A stretch of DNA of 64,000 nucleotides from Dyadobacter sp. CY261 (GCF_021440085.1 NZ_JAKCPW010000011.1:1-64000), one strand, 5' to 3'; positions 52,401 to 62,583 are shown, counted from the stretch's first letter. The notes: generated by a model not told the origin, from the sequence alone. Translations and numbers: made by a program.

Positions 52401-55400
52401 TCAGTTTTTATTAAATCGCGTGTTCTGCACCACGCCATCCGCCGATTCCACTTCGACAATGTAATTTCCAGCCCTCAACGGCCGGATACCCGGTACTGAA
52501 ATAACTTCCGAGGGATTGGTATAACTTCTCGAAAGCATGCATTTACCACTCATGTCCACCAGCCGCACCAGCACCTTGCCTTCCAGCGACTGACTGAGCC
52601 GGATGTTCAGTTCGTCCGCGCCGGGATTGGGGTAAATATTGATCCGGGATTTCGAATCGTCGGCGTCGCGGTAGTTCACCGCCCTGATCACCGAATTTTC
52701 CGAATGGCCATCCAGATCCACCTGCTTCAAGCGGTAATAATTAATCGATCCGGTAACCGGCGCGAGGTCATGATAGCTATACGCTTTTTCCCTGGATGAA
52801 TCACCGGCACCAGCCACTTTGCCAATTGCTTTGAAAGTCTTCCCGTCGGTGCTGCGCTCGATGACGAATTCCTTGTTGTTGGTTTCATCGGCTGTTTTCC
52901 ATTGCAACAACGTGCCCGTGTTCGATTTTTCAGCCGTAAAACTGATGAGTGTCACCGGCAAGGTGGTGTCGTTGAGCTCCACGATGATCGCGTCGGCAGC
53001 AGGGATGGTCACCGTAAGTGTACCCTGCGCATTGGTCACCGCCTGACGGAGGTTTTGGGCCCCGCTGAACAATTCGCGGGTGGTGTAATTGGTGCTACCG
53101 CTCAGGCCGGCTCGCTGTAAATTGACATTGAAGGTTTTAGCTGTTCCGCCGTAGTTGAAAATAGCGAGGTACGATTTGTTGCCAATGGTTTTAACAAATA
53201 CTTCATTGGCCTGATTGCCGGTATTGCCTTCCACCGGCGTGAAAACGGTACCGCTATGTGCCAGGTTCAGCAGATCGTCATTTTGCAGGAGCGTCTGCGC
53301 TTTGGTGGTCCAGGTACCGGTGGTCGAAAAATCGTCGCCGGTCACAAGCGTACCCGTTACGATACCGGATGCAAGCCGGGCGCGGTTTTCACCATCGCTT
53401 TGGGTGCCGAATACGAGGTGGTCTGCATCGAGGTAATTATAAATGTGCTTCTGCCACCAGCCGTAGCTTGTGCTGTTGAGCGTGTAATCGGTTTCGTTGA
53501 TATCCTTGTACGCATCGCACGCGATCCGGCGCATATGTGCGTAGCGACCAGTGGCGAGGCTGGGCGAAATGGCGGCGTACACAAGCATCTTACCGTCGAG
53601 CTGGTCGGTCAGGTATTCCATTCCCTTTCGGTAGGCTTCCATTCCGGTGTGGATGGTGTTGTCGTAATAGCTGTCGGCTTCCAGCGCGGCGTGGCCGAGA
53701 AAATCGATTTTAATCATTTCAAAACCGCAGGCAATAAACTTGCCGATCACCATTTGCAGCCTTGCTTTGGTGCCTGGGTGTGTCGGGTCCAGGGCATAAG
53801 CGCCATCGAGCTCCACAGGATTGCCATTGGCTTTCGTCCAGGCGTCCTGGTAATTGTAGGAGCTCCCTTCCATTTGTCTTGAGAATTTACCCCAATCGAC
53901 AAACGGTGCCCAGTAAATACCCGGCTTGAAGCCTTTGCTTTTGCAGTAATTGGCGAATTCAGTGAGTTCGCTAAAATTCCCATTCAGCCCGCCGCCCGAC
54001 ATATTGTCCCAATACGAATCAAGGTCAATGTAAAGCGTGTTGTCGCTGTTCCGGAAATCAGGCACACCGGTAGCGAAGAAATCCACCACCGATTTGGCCT
54101 TTGGCAGGTCAATCGACGACTGGACCGCCCCCCAGCTGTTCCATCCGAAAGGCGTACCGGCCGTCCAGTTGAAAATGTAGCGGGGCTCGGCCAGCGCATT
54201 CGCCTGTCCGAATACTTCGAAACCATTCCGCCAATCGGCCCCGTAGCTTACCAGGATCCGCGGCGAACGGCAGGCGGTTTGCCCTACCGACACCCAGCCA
54301 TGGCCGCGTTTGTCGCGGGTAATGCTCTCCTGCGTCCACCCAGCCACCACCGCCACGTAGTTGGTAGCCCCTCTGCCCTCGCCTACCAGGTTCACGCCCG
54401 TTTTCCATACCGAATGTTCCACCGAACCGATCACCAGGCCTGTGCGGCTGGCATTGTCGTAAATCGCACCAGCTTCGGAACTAAAAAAATTGGCATACCG
54501 CACTTCCTTCGCGTCGTAGCGCACCCAGGCATCATTGTCGAATGGCACAAACAAGGCCCGACGGTCGGTATTGGAATGAATATCGACATAATTAGAAACC
54601 AGCGGGACCATTTTGTAGGAATTGGAGCCGTTGCCGGTAAGTATCAGTTCGGTAAAGAAATGCTCCTTGCCCGGATAGGTGTAAAACACCTGCTGCATGC
54701 CTATTGCCCCGCTTTTGGTCATCGTGATCACGTGCTTCGTCCCGCTGCCAAACGCATCGGTCACCGGCGACGAGGAATAAGTGCGATTGGTAAAACCGGC
54801 GCTGCTGTGCACCTGGTCGGAATGGGCTGTTGCCGTAGCCTCGCCAATCACTTTATTGTTATTGAAATACACCGTGTAATGGCCATTCGCCAGATCATAA
54901 TCGACCCGGTTATTAGTTCCAAATGCAATGCTTTGGATATTGGGTGTATTAATCGGGGCAAAAGCGATCTTATCGATATTCGGGCCGTAGCTATTGGGAT
55001 TATCGAGGCGGATGCTGTTGCTGCCCGCATTCAAAACAATGCTCACGGTAATCGCCGCCGGGGCCGACCAGCCGCCGGATGCCGGGCAAGAAATGGCAAT
55101 AGGCATGCCGCCGTTGGGCGTCGCGTTGATCGTCCGCGGGTCGCCGGTGCTGTAAGTCAGGGTCAGGTGATAGGTCCCGGCCGTGGCCACATTCACGGGG
55201 ATCACCACGGCCCCATTGCCCAGGTTACCCACCTGGCTGCCGCCGGAACAGCTTCCACAGCTCTGAATGTCGGCCCCATTGGAAATGACACCACTCTCAG
55301 CTTCAAAGCTTTGCGCCAGCGCATTCGCGCCGACGAGCGTCAGCATTCCCAAGCAAAGCGTTGCGCGGCAAATCGTTGCGCGGCAAATCGTTGCCCGGCA

Positions 55401-55469
55401 AATCGTTGCCCGGCAAAGCGTTGCCCATCCGCGGCACATGGCGCGCCGCCTTTTTGATAATTTTTCCAT
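52401..55469 (-). CDS. Secreted alpha-galactosidase-like enzyme with CBM and T9SS tail
   Basis: The 1022-residue protein starts with a Cys-Arg-Ala-Thr-Ile repeat (residues 13-38) before a signal peptide core (LCLGMLTLVGANALA). A carbohydrate-binding module (about 52-175, FEAESGVISNGADIQSCG) follows, then a beta region and a barrel domain with GTPFGWNSWGAVQ near 430 and MIKIDFLGHAALE, in which Asp589 fits the GH27/36 clan D nucleophile. A C-terminal beta sheet and a fibronectin-like part precede a type A T9SS domain (INIYPNPGADELNIRL to the end). Such enzymes cut alpha-galactosides or related sugars. The SusCD pair upstream should import the product. Confidence 0.9.
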   Translation of the reverse strand: MEKLSKRRRAMCRGWATLCRATICRATICRATICRATLCLGMLTLVGANALAQSFEAESGVISNGADIQSCGSCSGGSQVGNLGNGAVVIPVNVATAGTYHLTLTYSTGDPRTINATPNGGMPIAISCPASGGWSAPAAITVSIVLNAGSNSIRLDNPNSYGPNIDKIAFAPINTPNIQSIAFGTNNRVDYDLANGHYTVYFNNNKVIGEATATAHSDQVHSSAGFTNRTYSSSPVTDAFGSGTKHVITMTKSGAIGMQQVFYTYPGKEHFFTELILTGNGSNSYKMVPLVSNYVDIHSNTDRRALFVPFDNDAWVRYDAKEVRYANFFSSEAGAIYDNASRTGLVIGSVEHSVWKTGVNLVGEGRGATNYVAVVAGWTQESITRDKRGHGWVSVGQTACRSPRILVSYGADWRNGFEVFGQANALAEPRYIFNWTAGTPFGWNSWGAVQSSIDLPKAKSVVDFFATGVPDFRNSDNTLYIDLDSYWDNMSGGGLNGNFSELTEFANYCKSKGFKPGIYWAPFVDWGKFSRQMEGSSYNYQDAWTKANGNPVELDGAYALDPTHPGTKARLQMVIGKFIACGFEMIKIDFLGHAALEADSYYDNTIHTGMEAYRKGMEYLTDQLDGKMLVYAAISPSLATGRYAHMRRIACDAYKDINETDYTLNSTSYGWWQKHIYNYLDADHLVFGTQSDGENRARLASGIVTGTLVTGDDFSTTGTWTTKAQTLLQNDDLLNLAHSGTVFTPVEGNTGNQANEVFVKTIGNKSYLAIFNYGGTAKTFNVNLQRAGLSGSTNYTTRELFSGAQNLRQAVTNAQGTLTVTIPAADAIIVELNDTTLPVTLISFTAEKSNTGTLLQWKTADETNNKEFVIERSTDGKTFKAIGKVAGAGDSSREKAYSYHDLAPVTGSINYYRLKQVDLDGHSENSVIRAVNYRDADDSKSRINIYPNPGADELNIRLSQSLEGKVLVRLVDMSGKCMLSRSYTNPSEVISVPGIRPLRAGNYIVEVESADGVVQNTRFNKN
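55353..55427. repeat. 15-bp tandem repeat in the alpha-galactosidase gene start
   Basis: Five contiguous copies of a 15-base unit (form GCAAATCGTTGCCCG, minor variants) encode Cys-Arg-Ala-Thr-Ile/Leu units ahead of the signal peptide core. Length is a multiple of three. The unit shares the core TGCCGGGCA (minus strand) with the repeat at 36601-36645. Confidence 0.88.
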
Positions 55470-55510
55470 ACCTAATTGAATTTCAGGTTAATGTTTTTAA
55501 AAAATGGAGA

Positions 55511-57175
55511 TCAGTAGCCCTTGTTCTGCTGCAACGCCCCACCCGATGCCTGGATTTCGCTCTGCGGGATCGGCTGCCAGTAGTTTTTCTCCTGGAATTT
55601 GCGTCCTTCCAATACGATAATCTTCACGTATTCGATGGAACCGTCCGTCTTCTTTTCCGGCCTTACGCCGTAAGCAGGCACATTTTCGGTGGCATTGGCG
55701 ATTTTCCAGCGGCGCACATCAAAAAACCGGTGCTCCTCGAATGCGAGCTCCACGCGCCGCTCGTTGCGGATGCGCTCGCGCATGGCTGCCTGTGTGAGGC
55801 CTGCCGGGAGGTCGGGCATTCCGGCACGTTTGCGGATTTGGTTGATCGCGCTATAAACTGTGGCATCCGGGCCGGTCGATTCATTGCGCGCTTCGGCATA
55901 GTTCAGCAGGATTTCACCGTAACGGATGTATTTCCAGGGTTGTGTGGCCGTCTGGTTCGCGTTACGGATCGGGTTTTGGTCGTTGATGAATTTGTAAACA
56001 TAATAACCTGTCTTGGTCGTATTCCAGTTTTCATTACCATCCTTGCTATCCTGGCCGCCCGGCACGAATGTCTCCACTTTACGCTCGCGGTAAGGCGCGC
56101 CGTTGTACAAAACGCTCATCGTGAGGCGCGGGTCTCGGTTTTTGTAAGGATCTTTCGGATTGTAGCCCGATTTCGGATCGGTGATTTTGGTGCCGTCCAT
56201 CATCTCATAATCGTCCACCAGGTTTTGCAGCGGCGTGTTGCCAGCCCAGCCGCCATAGCCATTCGGGCCATTTACGAGTTCGAGGTTGGTGTGCTCGTTG
56301 GTGGGTGAATAAAGGCGGATGAAAATGTCTTCGGAAGTATTATTGGTGAGAAAAAGCTTGCGGTAATCATTGTACAGTGAAAACGCATTCTTGTCCATGA
56401 CCGCTTTGGCCGCTTCGGCAGCCTTCTGCCATTTGGCCACGTCATGCTGATCATTATTATACAAAGGACTGGCGGCATAAAGCAGCAATCTTGCCTTCAA
56501 CGCCAATGCAGCATACTCGGAGCCACGGCCCGGCACAACATTCGACCCAGCCAGGCCGGCAGCGGCGGCATCGAGCTCGGTAATGGCGTAGGTAAGGCTT
56601 TCCTCAATGCTTTTCCGCTGGTAGAGTTCGGTATAATCGCGGTCTTCCAACGTATAAACCTTGTCGCCGATCACGGGAATGCCTCCAAAGTTACGGATCA
56701 GGTCATGGTAACGGTAAGCACGGATGAAGCGCAATTCCGCTTTCAAACGCTTTTTCCCCGATTCGCTCATCGGAACCTTATCGAGATTCGCCAGGCCATA
56801 GTTGCATTCCCGGATGCTGCGGTAACTGCGGGTCCAGGTGTTGGAAATCCAGCCGGTACGGTCCGGCGCGGCATTACCTTGTTGCACGAAATAGGTATCG
56901 TTGTCAAAGTTACAGATCGACTCGTCGGTCACCGAGCTCATCCAGGCATCCTCAAATCCACGACCAAAGCCCGGCTTGTCGCTCTCGGTAGACAGCTGCA
57001 CGCCCACGTAACGGCCTACTACATACGCATCAGCAAGCGCAGAATCAGCCCAAATGGCCTGGTCGGAAATGATGTCGGTTGGTTTGGTATCCAGGAACGC
57101 GTCATCGCAGGCGGTAAACAGCCCTGTCAGCGCTACACCGGTCAACAGGTTTGATATCAGTTTATTCAATCTCAT
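55511..57175 (-). CDS. SusD/RagB-type surface glycan-binding lipoprotein
   Basis: The 554-residue protein has a lipoprotein signal (MRLNKLISNLLTGVALTGLFTAC), then SusD features: NTWTRSYRSIRECNYGLANLD near residue 110, AELRFIRAYRYHDLIRNFGGIPV near 150, and the C-terminal KYIRYGEILLNYAEARNES with RRVELAFEEHRFFDVRRWK. It is 12 bases downstream of the SusC gene, and its product should cap that transporter. The adjoining alpha-galactosidase gene suggests a galactoside substrate. Confidence 0.94.
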   Translation of the reverse strand: MRLNKLISNLLTGVALTGLFTACDDAFLDTKPTDIISDQAIWADSALADAYVVGRYVGVQLSTESDKPGFGRGFEDAWMSSVTDESICNFDNDTYFVQQGNAAPDRTGWISNTWTRSYRSIRECNYGLANLDKVPMSESGKKRLKAELRFIRAYRYHDLIRNFGGIPVIGDKVYTLEDRDYTELYQRKSIEESLTYAITELDAAAAGLAGSNVVPGRGSEYAALALKARLLLYAASPLYNNDQHDVAKWQKAAEAAKAVMDKNAFSLYNDYRKLFLTNNTSEDIFIRLYSPTNEHTNLELVNGPNGYGGWAGNTPLQNLVDDYEMMDGTKITDPKSGYNPKDPYKNRDPRLTMSVLYNGAPYRERKVETFVPGGQDSKDGNENWNTTKTGYYVYKFINDQNPIRNANQTATQPWKYIRYGEILLNYAEARNESTGPDATVYSAINQIRKRAGMPDLPAGLTQAAMRERIRNERRVELAFEEHRFFDVRRWKIANATENVPAYGVRPEKKTDGSIEYVKIIVLEGRKFQEKNYWQPIPQSEIQASGGALQQNKGY

Positions 57176-57187
57176 GTCTTTTCAGTT

Positions 57188-60100
57188 TTAAAATGTCACG
57201 TTCACACCCACGTTGTAAATCTTCTGCTGCGGATAGAAGAATGCATTCCCATTATCCCCCTCCGGATCGAAATCCTTCACTTTGGTGAATGTGAGCAGGT
57301 TAAACCCATTGGTATAAATCCGCAAGCCGCCCAGGCCAATTCTCGAAATGATTTTCGCAGGCACATTGTAAGCCAGCTCCACATTTTTCAGGCGCAGGAA
57401 CGCCGTGTTCTGGAACCAGAACGTGTTTTTATAACTCCCATTCACACCCGTCCCCGTGCGCGAATCGATGCGTGGTGAATTCCCGTTCTGATTGGTAGGG
57501 CTCCAAGCGTCCTCGGCCCTCGACTGCATCACACTGCTGAATTCCCCCGCTTCCACCACCACATATTGCGCCACGCGTGCCTGGCCTTGCAGGAGGATAT
57601 TCAGACTGAGATTTTTCCAACCGCCACCCAAATTCACGCCATAAGTGATCTGAGGTACATTGCTGAACTCCGAGCGGATGCGGTCGGCGGCGTCGATCTT
57701 GCCATCGCCATTGTAATCCTCGTACTTAAGGTCGCCCATTTGCGCACCCGACACGTGCGGGTAGGCATCGAGCTCCTGCTGGGTTTTGAAAACACCGTTC
57801 GCACGGTACATGAGGTCGGCATTCGGGTTACCAAGGTCGGAACCGAGCGGCATGCCGGTAGCCCGCTGGTAATCGAGGGTGTTGGGCGCTTCGTCGATGA
57901 ATATCACTTCGCTTTTGGCCAACGCAAAGTTGCCGCCGAGGGTGTAGCTGAAATTGTTGTGACTGCCAGCATACTGGATCTGCGTTTCCAAACCGCGGTT
58001 ATGTACTTCTGCGATGTTTTCTTTCGGGATCTGTGAGCTACTGATACCTGTCAATGCAGGAATACTTACATTCCGGCTGGCAAGGATATTGGTGCGGTTC
58101 TCGAAAAACAAATCGAGGTCAAAGGTGAGTTTTTTAAAGAAAGTAGAGTTGATGCCGACATTGTATTTCTTGGCCACTTCCCAGGTAATGTTCGGGTTGG
58201 CGAGCAATGAATACTGGATGAGTGGCACGTTGGTTGCATTGTTGCCCGTCGAAAAGGCGCCGTTACGCACCTGGAAATTGTCGCGGAACTGGTTGGCATT
58301 CACACGGTCGTTCCCAAGTTCACCATAGGAAGCCCTTATTTTCAGGTCATTAATGGCATTGCCGGTCTGGAACCAGGGCTCCTGCGACACCCGCCAGCCC
58401 AGGGAAATACCGGGAAAGAAACCGTAACGCTTGCCCGGAGGGAACACCGACGAACCGTCGTAACGCAACTGGATTTCAGCCAGATACCTGCCCAGATAAT
58501 TGTAGTTCAACCGTCCGAACACATTACGCCGCGAAGTCCGGTAACTGCTGCCGCTGTTACCATAATCCACCGGTTGCGCACCCCCCTGGCTCAGGTCGGG
58601 TAATTGGGTGGTGATAAAATTGTTTCTTGAAGCGCTGAAAAACTCCTGCGTCTCCCGACTCTGCTCATAGGCGATGAACGATGACAATGCGTGATCGCCG
58701 AAGTTTTTGACATAATTCAGCTTGATATTGCCCGTCAGCAAAGCACGGTTGGTCTGGCTCTCGTACATCTGCGCCTGGGCAGGCCCGCCGAGCACGGTGC
58801 TGTATTGCTGGGTGGTTTTATTGTATTGATAAACGATCCAGTTGGTCTTCATCTCCTTCGTGAATGCAAAGCTTTGATCGGCTGAGAAGAAGCCATCCAC
58901 CGACAACCCGTTGACCGGCAACTGGTAACTGGCCCGCAAAATGCCATTGGAAACCGTGGTAGGGCTGTTGTTGGTACCGGCCAGCGTTGCCATCGCAATG
59001 GGGTTTTTGCCTTGCTCTACACCCGCGGCCAGTTTTCCCTCCGGATAATAGGCAGGCAGTGTGGGATAAGTTCTGTACAAAAATTCAAACACATTGCTAG
59101 CCCCGAAACCGGCAATGTAGCTGCGGTTTTCGCGGCGCGTTGCCAGTTGTATGCCAAAGCTGAATTTGTCGTTGACATTCACATTAATGTTCGAACGGAC
59201 GCTGTACTGGCGGTATTTGTTCACGCCGTTGCGATACAAACCATCCTGATACAAAGTCCCAGCCGACACGAAGTAGTTGATCTTCTCTGTGCCGCCCGAA
59301 ACCGACAGGTTATGCTGGTTTTGCAATGCGACAGGCTTCATCAACTCCTTAACCCAATTGGTATTGGGATAATTGATGGGGTCGGAACCATTGCGGAATT
59401 TCTCGATTTCCTCATCGCTGTACCGCTGGTTCATGCCGCCCGACGGGTTACGGTAATAATCGATGGTGTTGAGAATGCCCGCGTAAGTAGGTGCGTCGAC
59501 GAACTTGGGCAGGCGTGTCGGCTGCACGAATCCCTGGTTAAAGGAATAGTCAAAGCGCGGCTTACCGGCAAGACCTTTTTTAGTAGTAATCAAAATAACC
59601 CCATTCGCCGCCTGCGCGCCGTAAATGGCCGCCGAAGCATCTTTCAGCACCGAAATGCTTTCAATATCATTGGGATTGAGCCGGTCGAGCCCTCCTATTG
59701 CATTGGCAATGCCATCTATCACAATGAGCGGGTTACTGTTGCCCGTTGTTGCACGGCCACGGATCAATATGCTCGACCCATCGGAACCCGGCTCGCCCGA
59801 ACGGTTATTGGCGATCAGGCCTGGCAAACGGCCGGCAAACGAGTTCGAAACGTTCGCCTGCGGACTGCGGGTGATCTCCGAACCCTGCACGGTCGCCACC
59901 GAACCGGTAATATTCTTTTTTGATTGCGTACCATAACCTACCACCACCACCTCTTCCAGCGATTTCGAATCCACTTTCAAAGTCACATCCACGTTCGTCT
60001 GGCTGCCCACAGCCACTTCCTGCGACAAATAGCCTACGAAAGAGAATATCAGCACAGGCGCGCCGCCCGCTGCGTTTTCATTAGGAATATCGAGCGCATA

Positions 60101-60640
60101 AGCGCCTTCTTCGTCGGTAACAGTACCCCGCTGGGTTCCTTTCAAAACCACACTTACCCCCGGAAGCTTGTCGCCCTTGTCGTCTATGACAGTGCCGGTG
60201 AGCCGGCTGTCGGCCACTTCGGCATTGCCTATGGTTGTAGCGGCACCGGGCGTGAGGGGGTCTTCCGAAAATGACACTTTGCGGGTGCGTTTGAGGATGA
60301 TCTGGCCGTCGCCTGGCTGGTATTCGATCTGCAAGGGTACAAGAAGCCGGTCGAGCACGGTCGAGAGCTTCTCGTTGCTCGCATTGAGGCTCACTTTGGC
60401 ATGCACCGGAATGATGCTGCGGCTGTACGCAAAACGCACGCCGGCCAGGTTTTCCAACCGGTCGAGCGCACGCCCCAGCGAAATATTTTCGATCTGGATG
60501 CTCACGTTTTTGGCCAGCAGGTCCTGCGCGCTGATGTCCCGCGCATACCCGCCCGCCGCGATCATCCCGATCAGGAAAAGCTGTAAAATCGATAACCGCA
60601 TAATAAGGTATGCCGTCTTGCTTTTTAGAAAAAAGTACAT
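57188..60640 (-). CDS. SusC/RagA TonB-dependent transporter with STN domain
   Basis: From the ATG at 60640 (MYFFLKSKTAYLIMRLS) the product has a signal peptide, STN domain (about 45-115, VSIQIENISLGRALDRLENL), a carboxypeptidase-like beta domain (LTGTVIDDKGDKLPGVSVV), a TonB box (EEVVVVGYGTQ), a plug with SSILIRGRATTGNSNPLIV, and a barrel ending NVGVNVTF. It acts with the SusD at 55511. The FecR protein at 60839 and the sigma factor at 61987 form its signalling pair. A 33-residue extension from 60739 is unlikely. Confidence 0.94.
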   Translation of the reverse strand: MYFFLKSKTAYLIMRLSILQLFLIGMIAAGGYARDISAQDLLAKNVSIQIENISLGRALDRLENLAGVRFAYSRSIIPVHAKVSLNASNEKLSTVLDRLLVPLQIEYQPGDGQIILKRTRKVSFSEDPLTPGAATTIGNAEVADSRLTGTVIDDKGDKLPGVSVVLKGTQRGTVTDEEGAYALDIPNENAAGGAPVLIFSFVGYLSQEVAVGSQTNVDVTLKVDSKSLEEVVVVGYGTQSKKNITGSVATVQGSEITRSPQANVSNSFAGRLPGLIANNRSGEPGSDGSSILIRGRATTGNSNPLIVIDGIANAIGGLDRLNPNDIESISVLKDASAAIYGAQAANGVILITTKKGLAGKPRFDYSFNQGFVQPTRLPKFVDAPTYAGILNTIDYYRNPSGGMNQRYSDEEIEKFRNGSDPINYPNTNWVKELMKPVALQNQHNLSVSGGTEKINYFVSAGTLYQDGLYRNGVNKYRQYSVRSNINVNVNDKFSFGIQLATRRENRSYIAGFGASNVFEFLYRTYPTLPAYYPEGKLAAGVEQGKNPIAMATLAGTNNSPTTVSNGILRASYQLPVNGLSVDGFFSADQSFAFTKEMKTNWIVYQYNKTTQQYSTVLGGPAQAQMYESQTNRALLTGNIKLNYVKNFGDHALSSFIAYEQSRETQEFFSASRNNFITTQLPDLSQGGAQPVDYGNSGSSYRTSRRNVFGRLNYNYLGRYLAEIQLRYDGSSVFPPGKRYGFFPGISLGWRVSQEPWFQTGNAINDLKIRASYGELGNDRVNANQFRDNFQVRNGAFSTGNNATNVPLIQYSLLANPNITWEVAKKYNVGINSTFFKKLTFDLDLFFENRTNILASRNVSIPALTGISSSQIPKENIAEVHNRGLETQIQYAGSHNNFSYTLGGNFALAKSEVIFIDEAPNTLDYQRATGMPLGSDLGNPNADLMYRANGVFKTQQELDAYPHVSGAQMGDLKYEDYNGDGKIDAADRIRSEFSNVPQITYGVNLGGGWKNLSLNILLQGQARVAQYVVVEAGEFSSVMQSRAEDAWSPTNQNGNSPRIDSRTGTGVNGSYKNTFWFQNTAFLRLKNVELAYNVPAKIISRIGLGGLRIYTNGFNLLTFTKVKDFDPEGDNGNAFFYPQQKIYNVGVNVTF

Positions 60641-60838
60641 AAGTTTGAATTGGTTAATATGAACACTAGGAAGCCTTGCATCACCTGCCAGTGATGTTCC
60701 ATCAAGGTCTTCGTTCAGGATCAGGGGTGCTTCCATCACTCCTGATTTTTTTTGAAGCGGGTATTATTTAAGCTGTCCGGATTTTTTCATAAAGGCGTAG
60801 ATTGGTGTTAGGTATGGTTGGGTCCTGAATACTATTTT

Positions 60839-61840
60839 CTATTCCGAAGCGGCACATCCTTCGCCTCGGATCACGATCTCATCATTTTGCATCTGGTAGT
60901 TCGCCTCCACGATCTGCATTGTCATTTCGAGTATTTCGGATAGCCGGTTCTGGTCGAAAGTCGCTTTCACACGGCAGTTTTCGAGGTTAGGGTTTTCCAA
61001 ACGGATCTTCACGTCGAACTTTTCTTCCAGCCGCTTCACCACCTCGCCCAGTTTCGCATCGCGGAATGCGAGCGACACGGGTTGCCACACCGGTGCCTTT
61101 TCGGCCGCAACGGGCACTTCTTCGCTGGTGAGCTCACCCGAGGCTACTTTGAAAACGGCCTGCTGATGCGGGAGCAGCATTACTTCCCTCCCTTTGTCGG
61201 CCGTGACCGATACTTTCCCGGTGACCACAGAAACCTCATATTCTGCCTCGCCTTTGTTGGCCCGCACATTGAAGCTCGTGCCCAAAACCTTCACCTGCAC
61301 CGACTCGCCGTGCACGAAGAATGGCCTCGTCGCATCGTGGGTGACTTCAAAAAATGCCTCGCCTTCGAGGGAAACTTCGCGGGAATCGGCCTTGAAATCA
61401 GCTTTGGCATAAGTAATGCGGGTGCCGGGGTTCAGCCACGCCTCGGAGCCGTCGGGGAAAACGTGCTTGCGGACCTGCCGCGTTTTGTTCACGATCGCGA
61501 TCGTGTCGGAACCGGGCTTGAAAATGGATTTGTTTTGGGATAACAAATACCAGGTGGCCATACACCCAAGCAACAACACGACCGCCGCCGCATAACGGAT
61601 GAACGTGCTGAGCCGCAACGGCCGCACTGGCGCGTCACCTGACGACTGCCTCTTTATTTCCTCCTGCACCTTGCCCAGATGCCGCGGCTGATCGAACGCT
61701 GCTTCGCTACCGGCTTCCTCCGATAACGACGCATACCATTCGTCGACCTGAAACGCTTCCTCCGGCGTGCATTGCCCCTCGACATAGCGCTTCAAGAGCT
61801 CGGGCGAAACATCGCGCTGCGAGATATTCTTTTTCTTCAT
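60839..61840 (-). CDS. FecR-family anti-sigma factor
   Basis: The 333-residue protein has a cytoplasmic N-terminal part (PELLKRYVEGQCTPEEAFQVD), one membrane helix near 85-105 (FIRYAAAVVLLLGCMATWYL), a FecR domain (HVFPDGSEAWLNPGTRITYA, VSLEGEAFFEVTHD), and a C-terminal DUF4974 domain (LAFRDAKLGEVVKRLEEKFD). It should sense the STN domain of the SusC at 57188 and hold the divergent sigma factor at 61987. It differs from the FecR at 34838 in length and N terminus. Confidence 0.93.
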   Translation of the reverse strand: MKKKNISQRDVSPELLKRYVEGQCTPEEAFQVDEWYASLSEEAGSEAAFDQPRHLGKVQEEIKRQSSGDAPVRPLRLSTFIRYAAAVVLLLGCMATWYLLSQNKSIFKPGSDTIAIVNKTRQVRKHVFPDGSEAWLNPGTRITYAKADFKADSREVSLEGEAFFEVTHDATRPFFVHGESVQVKVLGTSFNVRANKGEAEYEVSVVTGKVSVTADKGREVMLLPHQQAVFKVASGELTSEEVPVAAEKAPVWQPVSLAFRDAKLGEVVKRLEEKFDVKIRLENPNLENCRVKATFDQNRLSEILEMTMQIVEANYQMQNDEIVIRGEGCAASE

Positions 61841-61954
61841 GGAATATTTGTAATAACCTTTTCTTTCAGTTCCCTATAGACAGGACGCATGGCAAGTGCA
61901 CATCCCTAGTGACTTTTGAAGATATTTTATAACAAATACTATTTGAATCCTTAT

Positions 61955-61962
61955 TACTTTTG
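61955..61962 (+). promoter_or_regulatory. -7 element of the divergent sigma gene
   Basis: TACTTTTG fits TAnnTTTG and lies 25 bases before the ATG at 61987. This supports the 61987 start over an upstream TTG at 61960 that overlaps the box. Confidence 0.6.
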
Positions 61963-61986
61963 AACGAAGTAGATGAATGCACCGAA

Positions 61987-62583
61987 ATGAGTAAGGTTTA
62001 TCGGGATAGGGACGACCTGGAATTATGGCAGCTCACAAAGGCTTCGGACGATTCGCTGGCGTTCGCGGAACTTCACCGGAGGTATTCGGCCCGGCTTTAT
62101 GCGCTTGCATTTCGAAAAACCGGGGATAGCGAAGTTTCCGAAGACCTTGTGCAGGATTTGTTCGTGCATTTATGGCTGCAAAAGGCAGGTATTACCATTG
62201 AAAAGGCACTCAACCTCTACCTCTTCTCCGCCCTCAAAAACCGCATCATCTCTCATTTGCGCAAACAGATCGTGCAGCACACCGTTTCGCTGAACGACAT
62301 CGATCTTGAAACGCTTTCTTCCCAATCCGCGAACCTGGTGCAGGAATGGCTTTCACTGAAAGAAGTGCAGGAAATTTACTCCCGAGAGCTTGCCAACCTA
62401 CCCGAAAAAAGCAAACACGTATTCGAACTGAGCCGCAGCGGCGTCCCAAACCGCGAAATCGCTCAAATGCTCGAACTCTCCGAAAAGACCGTCGAATTCC
62501 ACATCAGCAAATGCCTCCGGATCCTGCGGACTAAGTTTGGATATGTGGTGAATGTGCTGGTGTGGGTGCTAATGTCAGCCTGA
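61987..62583 (+). CDS. ECF sigma factor (FecI-like), divergent from fecR
   Basis: The 198-residue protein has region 2 (EVSEDLVQDLFVHLWLQKA, LNLYLFSALKNRIISHLRKQ) and region 4 (LPEKSKHVFELSRSGVPNRE, IAQMLELSEKTVEFHISKCLR) of ECF sigma factors of the phylum. The C-terminal hydrophobic stretch VVNVLVWVLMSA is common in the group. The order (divergent from FecR, then SusC and SusD) completes a surface-signalling set. No clear target promoter could be defined. Confidence 0.92.
   Translation: MSKVYRDRDDLELWQLTKASDDSLAFAELHRRYSARLYALAFRKTGDSEVSEDLVQDLFVHLWLQKAGITIEKALNLYLFSALKNRIISHLRKQIVQHTVSLNDIDLETLSSQSANLVQEWLSLKEVQEIYSRELANLPEKSKHVFELSRSGVPNREIAQMLELSEKTVEFHISKCLRILRTKFGYVVNVLVWVLMSA

Noticed and set aside
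54279-55457. Plus-strand open frame of 392 codons opposite the alpha-galactosidase gene
   Set aside because: Amino acid composition is unnatural, and the repeat at its end gives Arg-Gly-Lys repeats. The minus-strand gene has clear domains.
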